Below, one piece after another: positions 44,767 to 53,968 of a DNA stretch of 64,000 nt. Within the stretch, counting starts at the first letter, position 1. Each line of letters starts with the position of its first letter. The translations under genes were made by a program, and so were the position numbers. Under the pieces are notes generated by a model. It did not search any database and had not been told where the DNA came from. It saw only the letters and a program-made list of their open reading frames with translations. This DNA comes from Veillonella atypica KON (GTDB taxonomy: Bacteria; Bacillota; Negativicutes; Veillonellales; Veillonellaceae): assembly GCF_002959915.1 (NCBI RefSeq), contig NZ_PPDE01000008.1:124001-188000 (forward strand). The letters are read 5' to 3'.

Positions 44767-46836
44767 ATGGAACAATTCCAAATGGACCTAGCTGGTCGTA
44801 CGCTTACGATCGAGACTGGGGAACTTGCAAAACAAGCTGGCGGTGCCGTAATGGTTGGTTATGGCGATACACGCGTACTCGTTACCGCTACAGGTTCTAA
44901 AGAGGCGAAGGATATCGATTTCTTCCCACTCACAGTAGATTATGAAGAAAAAATGTATGCTATTGGTCGTTTACCAGGTGGCTTTATTAAACGTGAAGCA
45001 CGTCCACCTGAATCTGCTATCTTGAATAGCCGTTTGATTGACCGTCCTATTCGTCCACTATTTGATAAAGGTGTACGTAACGAAGTACACGTTGTAGCTA
45101 CAGTTATGTCCGTAGATCAAGATTGTGATCCTGCTATCTGTGGTATGATTGGTGCATCTGCAGCATTATCTATTTCCGATATTCCATGGGCTGGCCCAAT
45201 TGCTGGCGTTCGCATGGGTCGTGTAAATGGTGAATTTGTCGTTAACCCAACAAAAGCACAATTAGAAGAAACTGATCTTAATATTGTAGTAGCTGGTACT
45301 AAAGATGCTATCCTCATGGTTGAAGGTGGCGCGCAAGAAGTTCCAGAAGAAACAATTCTTGAAGTTATTATGACTGCTCACGAAGAAATTAAGAAAATCG
45401 TTGCATTCCAAGAAGATGTAAAAGCTAAAGTAGGCAAGGAAAAACGCGTATTTGAAAGCAAAGATGTACCTGCTGAAATCGCTGATGCAGTTCGCGCATA
45501 TGGTCACGATAAACTTGACGCAGCCGTTCGTTGTGCAGATAAACAACAACGGGATGCACAAGAAACTGAAGTACGTGAAGACGTATTAGCACATTTCGCA
45601 GACATCTACCCAGATAACTTAGCTGATGTAAATAAAGCATTTGATGCGATGACGAAGGAAATCGTTCGTCATATGATCACTGTTGAAAAAATCCGTCCAG
45701 ATGGCCGTAAACTTGATGAAGTTCGTCCAATCTCTTGTCGTACAGGCGTATTGCCTCGTACACATGGCTCCGGTCTATTCACACGTGGTCAAACGCAAGT
45801 ATTGAACGTAGCTACTGTAGCGCCATTGTCTGAAAAACAAACAATTGATGGCATCGGTTTAGAAACAGAAAAACGCTATATTCACCACTACAATTTCCCA
45901 TCCTTCTCCGTAGGGGAAACTCGTTCCTCTCGTGGTCCTGGACGTCGTGAAATCGGTCATGGTGCTTTAGCTGAACGCGCATTGGTACCTGTCATTCCTA
46001 GCGAAGATGAATTCCCATATGCATTGCGTTTAGTATCTGAAGTATTAGAATCTAATGGTTCTAGCTCCATGGCTTCCGTATGTGGTTCTACATTGTCCTT
46101 GATGGATGCTGGTGTGCCTATTAAAGCTCCTGTAGCTGGTATTGCTATGGGTCTTGTAACACAAGGTGAACACTACACAATCTTAACAGATATTCAAGGT
46201 ATGGAAGATGCTCTTGGCGATATGGACTTCAAGGTGGCTGGTACAGCTAAGGGTGTAACTGCCATCCAAATGGATATTAAAATTTCTGGTTTGTCTCGTG
46301 AAATTCTTCATGAAGCATTGGAACAAGCTCATAAAGGTCGCATGCATATCATGGGCATTATGTTAGATACCATTGCTGAACCTCGTAAACAAATGTCCCA
46401 ATACGCTCCACGCATCATTACAATGAAAATCGATCCAGATAAGATTCGTGACGTAATTGGTTCTGGCGGTAAAGTAATCCGTAGCATCATTGACGAAACA
46501 GGTGCAAAAATTGACATCGAAGATGATGGTACTGTATTTATCGCTTCTGTAGACCAAGAAGGTGCTGCAAAAGCGCAACAAATCATCGAAAACCTTACTA
46601 AAGAGGTTGAAGTAGGTGAAGTATATCTTGGTAAAGTAACTCGCTTGATGGCATTTGGTGCTTTCGTAGAAGTATTACCAGGTAAAGAAGGTCTTGTACA
46701 CATTTCCAAACTTGCAAAAGAACGCGTTGAAAATGTAGAAGACGTTGTAAATGTAGGCGACGAAATTATGGTTAAGGTTATCGAAATTGATAAACAAGGC
46801 CGTATTAACTTGTCCCGTAAAGATTGTTTGAAATAA
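44767..46836 (+). CDS. pnp: Polyribonucleotide nucleotidyltransferase (PNPase)
   Basis: A 689-residue phosphorolytic exoribonuclease. Order: first RNase PH domain (about 1-225), helical linker, second RNase PH domain (about 310-540; [47 protein letters not shown]), KH domain (about 550-610; [15 protein letters not shown]) and S1 domain (about 620-688; [32 protein letters not shown]). It degrades mRNA and sRNA in the cytosol and can be part of a degradosome. AGGAGG precedes the ATG. dut follows 10 bases downstream. Confidence 0.98.
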   Translation: MEQFQMDLAGRTLTIETGELAKQAGGAVMVGYGDTRVLVTATGSKEAKDIDFFPLTVDYEEKMYAIGRLPGGFIKREARPPESAILNSRLIDRPIRPLFDKGVRNEVHVVATVMSVDQDCDPAICGMIGASAALSISDIPWAGPIAGVRMGRVNGEFVVNPTKAQLEETDLNIVVAGTKDAILMVEGGAQEVPEETILEVIMTAHEEIKKIVAFQEDVKAKVGKEKRVFESKDVPAEIADAVRAYGHDKLDAAVRCADKQQRDAQETEVREDVLAHFADIYPDNLADVNKAFDAMTKEIVRHMITVEKIRPDGRKLDEVRPISCRTGVLPRTHGSGLFTRGQTQVLNVATVAPLSEKQTIDGIGLETEKRYIHHYNFPSFSVGETRSSRGPGRREIGHGALAERALVPVIPSEDEFPYALRLVSEVLESNGSSSMASVCGSTLSLMDAGVPIKAPVAGIAMGLVTQGEHYTILTDIQGMEDALGDMDFKVAGTAKGVTAIQMDIKISGLSREILHEALEQAHKGRMHIMGIMLDTIAEPRKQMSQYAPRIITMKIDPDKIRDVIGSGGKVIRSIIDETGAKIDIEDDGTVFIASVDQEGAAKAQQIIENLTKEVEVGEVYLGKVTRLMAFGAFVEVLPGKEGLVHISKLAKERVENVEDVVNVGDEIMVKVIEIDKQGRINLSRKDCLK

Positions 46837-46846
46837 GAGGTGTTAC

Positions 46847-47296
46847 ATGGATATTCGTGGCTTTGAAGTAGTTTCTGCTTTTGAAGAACAAAATATCAAT
46901 TTACCAACACGTAAAACCACAGAAAGCGCAGGCTATGATATTGAATGCGCTGAAGCTGTTACATTAGAACCAAATCAAGTAGTTCTCGTGCCAACAGGTC
47001 TTAAGGCTTTCATGGCATACGACGAATACCTTGCTATCCACATCCGTTCTAGCATGGCTATCAAACGCAAACTAGCTCTTGTGAATAGCACAGGCATTAT
47101 TGACAGCGATTACTACAATAATGAGGAGAATGAAGGTCATATCATGATCGCCCTCCTAAACTTTGGCAACGAACCTGTTACCCTTGAAAAAGGCGAACGC
47201 GTTGCACAAGGCATCTTCTCTAAATACCTTATCACCAACGATGACGACGCAACAGGCGTACGTACAGGTGGTATCGGTAGTACTGGGACTATGTAA
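46847..47296 (+). CDS. dut: dUTP diphosphatase
   Basis: A 149-residue trimeric dUTPase. Motif 1 AGYDIECAE, motif 2 RSSMAIK, motif 3 GIIDSDYYNNEENEG, motif 4 KGERVAQGIF and motif 5 RTGGIGSTG are all present in order. It hydrolyses dUTP to dUMP, preventing uracil in DNA. It is co-transcribed with pnp and ends at a terminator. The insert NNEENEG in motif 3 is usual in the phage/Firmicute branch. Confidence 0.94.
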   Translation: MDIRGFEVVSAFEEQNINLPTRKTTESAGYDIECAEAVTLEPNQVVLVPTGLKAFMAYDEYLAIHIRSSMAIKRKLALVNSTGIIDSDYYNNEENEGHIMIALLNFGNEPVTLEKGERVAQGIFSKYLITNDDDATGVRTGGIGSTGTM

Positions 47297-47324
47297 ACTA
47301 CATACAATTCTGAACAGAATGGTG

Positions 47325-47358
47325 AAAGCCGCTCAACTTAGGTTGGGTGGCTTTTTTT
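47325..47358 (+). terminator. Intrinsic terminator of pnp-dut
   Basis: AAAGCCGCTCAAC pairs with GTTGGGTGGCTTT (two G-T pairs) followed by a run of seven T. Confidence 0.85.
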
Positions 47359-47448
47359 GTGTAAAAAATTACACATTTGACTTTGTATAATACAATCATC
47401 AAAGAACATATGAATTTGTTTTGTTTATATTATATAAAGGAGATCATT

Positions 47449-48267
47449 ATGGAAACTTTACAACAACATGTAATTACAGCAAAAGACATTAAAGAAGAAA
47501 TCTTAAATGCACTTATGGAAGAACCTATTGAAGATGAAGATTTTGGTGAACGATATGATCGTTTACATGCTGAATGGGAGGTAAAAGGCTTAAAGAAATA
47601 TCGTAAGGAAATTAATGATGCTTTTACCAATAAGGAAACTTTCAAAGATTGGGTCATTGATATCTGGGGAGATATAGCAACTTACATTGCTGTTATTAAC
47701 GAGGAGCTAAAACTTCGTGAAATTGAAATTACTCGAGAAGCATCCGAATGTGCTGCATGGATGAAAATTTTTGTCTCCTCTGAAAGTGGCTCAAGAGATG
47801 AAGCTGAAGAAAAAGTAAAACGTAATCTAGAAGAAGCATTAGAAGACCATGACCAAAGAATTCTTAATATCTATGATGTAGAAGTAGTACCACTTTTAAC
47901 ATGGTGTGAAGAATTACTAGTGATGAAAGCCTTTTTAACTAATGACTTCTATATGAAAGGCTCATTTACAGATGAATTAAAACTCATATACACAAATGTG
48001 TTTACATTATTAGATCGAAATTTGCCAGAAAAAGTTGAATACAGTGATGCTCATTCCTTTGAATATTATGTGGATTTAGAGGACGAGTGGGAGTATTTGT
48101 ACTTAGATGATTTAAATCCTATAGAAGAACTACTTGCTCTATTGCCTGGTAGTCCTTATGAATGTGATGTAATGTATTATGCGAAGTCAATCAATTGGAA
48201 TATCAAAAATAAACATGTAAATACATTTAATGAAAAAGGTAAAGAGCTATATAACTCTTTGACTTGA
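47449..48267 (+). CDS. Hypothetical acidic protein
   Basis: A 272-residue, strongly acidic, helix-rich soluble protein (METLQQHVITAKDIKEEILNALMEE...; WEVKGLKKYRKEINDAFTN...; LDDLNPIEELLALLPGS). ATG 47449 follows AAAGGAG; the 24-residue extension to 47377 lacks a ribosome site. I recognise no family. It sits at the border between the housekeeping pnp region and the A/T-rich island. Its composition is intermediate, and it is separated from the GTPase genes by 512 bases. Confidence 0.6.
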   Translation: METLQQHVITAKDIKEEILNALMEEPIEDEDFGERYDRLHAEWEVKGLKKYRKEINDAFTNKETFKDWVIDIWGDIATYIAVINEELKLREIEITREASECAAWMKIFVSSESGSRDEAEEKVKRNLEEALEDHDQRILNIYDVEVVPLLTWCEELLVMKAFLTNDFYMKGSFTDELKLIYTNVFTLLDRNLPEKVEYSDAHSFEYYVDLEDEWEYLYLDDLNPIEELLALLPGSPYECDVMYYAKSINWNIKNKHVNTFNEKGKELYNSLT

Positions 48268-48779
48268 TAATATTAATATTATTAATTTCTATAAGTTTAA
48301 GTCTGTTTGTAGATAAGGGGGGGTGTTATTTAAGGAAGAATAAAGTTAACAACCTTCTAATTAATCTAAAGAATATTAAATGCAAAATGAGAGAAACAGA
48401 ATTATAAGAAAGGAAATAAAAGAAGTTATATAAGAGATATTATGATTTACTAAAAATTAGTTAGTTAATTGATATAAGAAGAAAGGCTACATATGAATTC
48501 ATGTAGCCTTTTATGTTTACTTTTGTGAAAAATAGATGAAAAAAATTTATGAAGAATTAATGAAGATTTATAAAAGAGATTATATTATATTGGTAATATA
48601 TAGATAAAATAAATAGTTTGATAGTTATTATAATCGCGAGTAAGGAGATGTATTAGTTTTTGGCTTAAGATAATAACTGCCGAATATAATTATTTACTTA
48701 GAAAATTTATAATATTTTCTATAAGTCATATTTTCTAAAAATCTAATGATCTTATTTTATTAATAGTGGAGAAATTATA
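48268..48779. other. A/T-rich gap before the GTPase island, with one terminator hairpin
   Basis: No gene is supported in these 512 bases. A good intrinsic terminator lies at 48482-48513 (AAAGGCTACAT / ATGTAGCCTTT, then TTAT). The base composition drops sharply from here on, marking the left border of the A/T-rich island. The segment after 48520 should hold the promoter of the GTPase operon, but I see no convincing -35/-10 pair. AATAACTGCCGAATATAAT near 48672 loosely recalls the antitoxin RNA at 44.4 kb. Confidence 0.55.
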
Positions 48780-50471
48780 ATGATAGATAAAAGTAAAAAT
48801 GAAGAACGTCTTTTAGTATTAAAAGAAATTGCTGAGAAATATAATCTAATAGATATTATTGATAAATTAAATTGTTTTGAAATATTAAATAGAGATTATT
48901 GTGCTCATATATTAGTAGTAGGTAGTTTTAGTGCAGGCAAATCAGCTTTATTAAATAAGTATATAGGGAAATCTGTTTTAGAAGAAAGTCAAGCTCCAGA
49001 AACTGCTTTTGCAACTGAATTAAAATTTTCTGAAAATGAGCGATTGGTTGCTGAATATATTGATGGAACGAAAATTGAAAACCTGGATTTTAATGTATTA
49101 AAATCTGATGCAGATAAAATTTCAAATTTAATATGTTATGTGAATAGTGAAAACATAAAACTTCATCCAGATTATATTATGGTTGATACTCCAGGATTTG
49201 ATTCAGGAGTAGAACGTCATAATAAAGCTCTTATTAAGTATATTCCGCAAGGAACTGCTTATATATTAGTGATTGATAGTGATAAAGGTACACTTTCAGA
49301 AAGTACATTAAATTTTTTAAAGGAGGTAAATTGTTATAGTAATGATATTGGAATCATTATAAATAAGTGTGATAAAAAAATACCTACAGAAGTAGAAAAA
49401 GTCAAGAATCATATTAAAAATATGTTATTAGCACATACAGGTTTTGATTATCCTATTATAACAACATCAATTCATGATTTAGATATATTGGAGAAATTGA
49501 ATGAATTAGTTGAAAGCTTTGATGTAAATTATTTATATGATAAGAATGTTACATCTGAACTTGTTTATATTAAAGAATTAATTGAAGACTCATTAGTGAT
49601 AATTCAAGATAATGAATCTTGTGATTTAAGTGAGTTAGATAATGAAATTAATTTGCGTGAAAAAGCTAAAACTGAATTAATAAATAGCATAGATAGTAAG
49701 AAAGCAAAAATCAAATCTGAAATCCGGGGAAATATGAAAAATAAGATTATTTCCTTAGTCAGAAATGGATTAACTAATCAAGCAGATTATCTAGCTACAG
49801 GTGCATTAATTAGTGCTGAATCACTTCAACAACGCGTTATTGAAATAGTTAGACCTATTTTAATTACAGAAGTTGAGGAATACTCAGAAGTTGCTATAGA
49901 TGCATTTGTAAATAAATTAGAAGTTTCATTATTGAAAAGTTTTGATGAAGAGTTAGATTTGGAGCAAATAATTAAATCTGTATATGAAAAAATTAAGGGA
50001 ATTATCGATAGTGGGAAGTTTAATATTTCCAATCGATCTATATTTGAGTTGGATAGTAATAAGAAGTTTAATAGTATGAGTGCTAAATTATATAAAACTA
50101 TTAGTACAGCAATAGCTATAAGTACCAATGTATTGGCACCGATTATAGAATTATTAATAGTATTCTTACCTGATTTAGTTAATTTATTTAAAAGTATAGT
50201 TTCTGATTCAAGAGAAGAAAAAGCAAAGAAAATAATTTTAAATGAGATTATTCCACAAATTATAGCAAAGCTTCATAATGAATTAGATGTACCTTTACAA
50301 GATGTAGAAGAAGCTGCAATTAATGGTGTTGTTTTGACAATACAAGAACTTATAGATACAGAAAATAACGCTTTAGCAATTTTGAAGTCAAAGAAACAAG
50401 AAAAAATTGATTCTTATGACAATAAAGTACTTAATATACAAAAAGATATAGAGTTAATAAAGGGGATTTAA
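48780..50471 (+). CDS. Dynamin-like GTPase, first of three
   Basis: A 563-residue large GTPase. G1 is GSFSAGKS (48-55), G3 VDTPGFDSG (about 136-144), G4 INKCD (about 196-200). Long charged helices follow (bundle/stalk type), and residues about 440-475 are hydrophobic (TAIAISTNVLAPIIELLIVFLPDLVNLF), a likely membrane-inserting paddle as in bacterial dynamin-like proteins. The C-terminus is a further coiled coil. Such proteins oligomerise on membranes and remodel, fuse or tether them using GTP. It heads a tight operon: the next ATG is 1 base past its stop region. Confidence 0.85.
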   Translation: MIDKSKNEERLLVLKEIAEKYNLIDIIDKLNCFEILNRDYCAHILVVGSFSAGKSALLNKYIGKSVLEESQAPETAFATELKFSENERLVAEYIDGTKIENLDFNVLKSDADKISNLICYVNSENIKLHPDYIMVDTPGFDSGVERHNKALIKYIPQGTAYILVIDSDKGTLSESTLNFLKEVNCYSNDIGIIINKCDKKIPTEVEKVKNHIKNMLLAHTGFDYPIITTSIHDLDILEKLNELVESFDVNYLYDKNVTSELVYIKELIEDSLVIIQDNESCDLSELDNEINLREKAKTELINSIDSKKAKIKSEIRGNMKNKIISLVRNGLTNQADYLATGALISAESLQQRVIEIVRPILITEVEEYSEVAIDAFVNKLEVSLLKSFDEELDLEQIIKSVYEKIKGIIDSGKFNISNRSIFELDSNKKFNSMSAKLYKTISTAIAISTNVLAPIIELLIVFLPDLVNLFKSIVSDSREEKAKKIILNEIIPQIIAKLHNELDVPLQDVEEAAINGVVLTIQELIDTENNALAILKSKKQEKIDSYDNKVLNIQKDIELIKGI

Positions 50472-50472
50472 T

Positions 50473-52680
50473 ATGAATATAAAATATGATGATATTGTAC
50501 AACCTATACTTGATGAATTAAGAGATTTTCAAACCTGTTATTCTAAAGAATTATATATGTCTTTTAAGGATCGATTTGAAGGACTTAAACCTAAAATAGA
50601 AGCTTCTTTACAAGAAGGTCGTGCTTTAAAAATAGGAATTGTGGGTGAAGTGAAAGCTGGTAAATCATCTTTTTTAAATGCTTTATTATTTAAAGGCCAA
50701 GATTTGTTACCACATGCAAGTACACCAATGACGGCAGCATTGACAAAAATATCTTACGGAGAAAAACAAAGTGCTAAAATTGTTTTTTACAGTGAAAAGG
50801 ACTGGGAAAATATTGCTATATTAGCATCTGAATATGATAAACAAATTGATGATAATTATAATAAATATAAAAAAGAACAGGAAAAAAATATTACAAAAAT
50901 TCGCAATAAATTCAAGGCTAATAATAAATCAAAAGAGGAGTTAATAAGTGTATTAAGCGAAAGCATTTCTGATGATATTAAAAGTTGTAAAGAATTAGTT
51001 GATATGTATCAAAAATCGAATATTAACTTACACACACTATTAGGATCAAGTAAGGAAATTAACATTGATAATATTAATACTGATTTAGCTGAGTATATTG
51101 GAGCAAATGGAGCATATACCCCTATTGTTAAGCATGTAGAACTAAAAATGAATGAACCGATTCTCAAAGATTTCGAGATTGTTGATACTCCTGGTTTAAA
51201 TGATCCTATACTTAGTCGTTCGCAAACTACTAAAAGATTTCTAAGTGAATGTGATGTAGTATTTTTATTAAGTTATACTGGACAGTTTTTAACAAAAGAA
51301 GATATTGCATTTATGTCTAATACTTTACCTAAAGAAGGTGTTAGAGAAATAATAATAGTTGGTAGTAAGTTTGATTCTGGTTTATTGGATTATAATAAAA
51401 GTAAAAATTTAAAAGAGGCAATTAATAAAACAGTATATATATATAATGAACAAGCACGTGAAAATATTAATAACTTACTGTTAGCATCTCCAAATAAGGA
51501 TAGAATTCAACATATTAAAGAATATCTACCGCCTATTTATATTTCATCATATTTATATGGTGCTGCATTGAGAAAAAAGAATAATCTAAAGTATACAATT
51601 GAGCAAGAACATATTATAGGGCGTTTGAGAAAACAGTTTAATGACTTTGTTGATGAACCTAATATATTATCTGATATATCGAGGATTCCAGAAATTCAAT
51701 CAAAAAAATTGATGCCATTAAAAGAAGCACGAGAAAAACTAATTGACGATAAGAATAAACAGATACTTTTGGATGAAAAAAATATTCTTTTGGAACTATT
51801 GGGAAAAATTAATGATCAAATTATGGCCAATAAAATTAATTTAGAAAATAGTGATAAAAGTCAATTAGAAGAAAAAATGAAAATAGTGGAAAAAGGTCTT
51901 AATTCTGTTAGACGAGAGGTTAAGAGCGTAATAGAGGAAGTCGCTATAGATATAGCAACTTCTATATCTAAATTAAAAAATGAAATGGTTGCTGTTGTAA
52001 ATAATCATAAGGATATTACTATATCAAGTCATATCGATGAGAAAAGAAAAGGGTATGACGAAGGATTCTGGATTTTTAAAAAAAGAAAGTATTATATTGA
52101 AACTACAAATAATTATGAAGCTGATGTGTCTGATGTAATGTCTAATATTCAGAGTTATATTTTTGAAGCTCGAAAGCTTGCTAATGGAATTCTTGAGAAG
52201 GCTGTAGATTGTCATAAATTAGAGAAGCAATTAAAAGAGGTTATTTTAAAAGGCTTTGATATGGGGGATGAATTTTTCGATGAGAGAGAAATATTGGTTC
52301 CTTTAAGTTTATTAGTAAAGAGTATAAAAGCAACTTATATAGAGATAGACCATAATAGTTATATGGAGAAGGTTGCTGATAAATTCCCGTCTGGTGCTAA
52401 AAATGAACAAATTCATCAGTTGAAGATTATGCAAACAAGTATATTAGGAGAGGTATGTAAAGATTTACAAGTTGAAATTGATAAATCAATTAGCTCGACA
52501 CAATTAGAATTAAAAGTTCAAGAAAATACGTTAGTAGATTCTTTAATTAATAAATTACAGGAAAATTATGATAATTTGAAAAAGCAACTTGAAAATAAAG
52601 AAAATTCTTTAGCACAATATGACCAATTGTCTAAAAACATAAAAGAATATAATTATCAAATTAAAGAAATGGTGTTGTAA
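50473..52680 (+). CDS. Dynamin-like GTPase, second of three
   Basis: A 735-residue dynamin-family protein. G1 GEVKAGKS (58-65), a threonine switch in HASTPMTAALT, G3 VDTPGLNDP (about 236-244) and G4-like VGSKFD. The GTPase domain has a large charged insertion (about 125-200). Extended helices occupy the rest (about 420-735), with no clear membrane segment, so it may pair with the first GTPase as bacterial dynamins often do. Starts 1 base after the preceding stop. A/T-rich codon use throughout. Confidence 0.85.
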   Translation: MNIKYDDIVQPILDELRDFQTCYSKELYMSFKDRFEGLKPKIEASLQEGRALKIGIVGEVKAGKSSFLNALLFKGQDLLPHASTPMTAALTKISYGEKQSAKIVFYSEKDWENIAILASEYDKQIDDNYNKYKKEQEKNITKIRNKFKANNKSKEELISVLSESISDDIKSCKELVDMYQKSNINLHTLLGSSKEINIDNINTDLAEYIGANGAYTPIVKHVELKMNEPILKDFEIVDTPGLNDPILSRSQTTKRFLSECDVVFLLSYTGQFLTKEDIAFMSNTLPKEGVREIIIVGSKFDSGLLDYNKSKNLKEAINKTVYIYNEQARENINNLLLASPNKDRIQHIKEYLPPIYISSYLYGAALRKKNNLKYTIEQEHIIGRLRKQFNDFVDEPNILSDISRIPEIQSKKLMPLKEAREKLIDDKNKQILLDEKNILLELLGKINDQIMANKINLENSDKSQLEEKMKIVEKGLNSVRREVKSVIEEVAIDIATSISKLKNEMVAVVNNHKDITISSHIDEKRKGYDEGFWIFKKRKYYIETTNNYEADVSDVMSNIQSYIFEARKLANGILEKAVDCHKLEKQLKEVILKGFDMGDEFFDEREILVPLSLLVKSIKATYIEIDHNSYMEKVADKFPSGAKNEQIHQLKIMQTSILGEVCKDLQVEIDKSISSTQLELKVQENTLVDSLINKLQENYDNLKKQLENKENSLAQYDQLSKNIKEYNYQIKEMVL

Positions 52681-52681
52681 G

Positions 52682-53968
52682 ATGGATTTATTTGAACAAT
52701 TTGATGACTCTCAGAGTCTATTTGTTGATAATTATGAGCCTGAAACTGAAAATATATATTTAGCCAATGAAGAGACTGCTTTACAATTTATATCTAGAAT
52801 CATTCCAATTAAAAATAAAGTAAGTCGAGACTATTATCTAGGTAATAAATTAAAAGGTATGATAGAAAAGCAATTTTTAAATGTTATTTCTAATATAGAA
52901 TTTCCTAATAAAGCTAGCCTTCAACAAAAACTTGAAATATTAAGCGATAAACTAGTAGAGGAAAAACGTTATTCAATATTAAATAAGCGTGTTGTAATTG
53001 GATTAGGTGGTAAGTTTAGTTCTGGAAAGTCAAAATTTATCAATTCCATATTACATGCTGGTGAAGAGTTATTACCAGAAGATCAAAATCCTACTACTTC
53101 AATTCCAACATATATTGTTCAAGGTAAGTTGGAGGAGATTAATGCATATACAAATAATGGTGAAAAGATTGTATTAGATAAAGAGGCTTTACAAGCTTTA
53201 ACACATCATTTTTATAGAAAGTATAATATTGGATTTTCCAGTTTTATTCATAGTTTAGTTGTTACTGAACCAGATATGCCTTATTCTAATATTGCTTTTT
53301 TAGATACTCCTGGTTATAACAAGGCGGATAATATTGAAGATATAAATTTGAAAAAAGGAGAAAGTGATGAATGTAAATCATATGAGCAGTTAAGAAAAGT
53401 TGACTTTTTAATCTGGCTTATGGACATAGAGAATGGAGTTATTCAACAAAATGATATTGAATTTATTAAAAGCTTGAACTTAAATACACCTATATTAATT
53501 GTAATTAATAAGATAGACAAAAAAACAGATGCTGATGTTGAGAAAATAGTGTCACTGGTAAAATCAACTGTATTAGCATCTGGAATCTCATTATATGATG
53601 TTGCGGCATATTCTTCTTTAGATAATAAAGAATGGTCAAATAAAGATTGTATAAATCAATTTATTTTAAGTGCAATAAATAATGGTATAAAACGAGAAGA
53701 TGTTCTTATACAGATTCAAAAAATTAAAAAGACAATTTCTGAAGAATTAAATGATAATGAACAGTTTTGGGTTGATAATAGAAATTCTTTAAGTCATATA
53801 ATAGCAAATTCAGAGTCTATTCTAGAAATACAGTCAGTCGTAAATTTATATGGAGATTCTCTTGAAGAACTTAGAAAAAATAGAATTGGTATTCGTAAGT
53901 TTAATTCTTATATGAAGCGTTTAGAGAACGATTTAAATAAGTTCTATAAGGAGAGTGCATATGAGTAA
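52682..53968 (+). CDS. Dynamin-like GTPase, third and shortest
   Basis: A 428-residue GTPase. G1 GGKFSSGKS (109-117), switch PTTSIPT, G3 LDTPGYNKADN (about 205-215), G4 VINKIDKK (about 275-282). An N-terminal helical region of about 100 residues precedes the G domain and only about 90 residues follow it, so the stalk is very short. It may work as a regulatory or adaptor GTPase for the two larger ones. It overlaps the next gene by 8 bases, showing translational coupling. Confidence 0.85.
   Translation: MDLFEQFDDSQSLFVDNYEPETENIYLANEETALQFISRIIPIKNKVSRDYYLGNKLKGMIEKQFLNVISNIEFPNKASLQQKLEILSDKLVEEKRYSILNKRVVIGLGGKFSSGKSKFINSILHAGEELLPEDQNPTTSIPTYIVQGKLEEINAYTNNGEKIVLDKEALQALTHHFYRKYNIGFSSFIHSLVVTEPDMPYSNIAFLDTPGYNKADNIEDINLKKGESDECKSYEQLRKVDFLIWLMDIENGVIQQNDIEFIKSLNLNTPILIVINKIDKKTDADVEKIVSLVKSTVLASGISLYDVAAYSSLDNKEWSNKDCINQFILSAINNGIKREDVLIQIQKIKKTISEELNDNEQFWVDNRNSLSHIIANSESILEIQSVVNLYGDSLEELRKNRIGIRKFNSYMKRLENDLNKFYKESAYE

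Noticed and set aside
48655-48700. AATAACTGCCGAATATAAT as a second antitoxin RNA
   Set aside because: Only about ten bases resemble the 44.4-kb RNA and no toxin ORF or terminator accompanies it.
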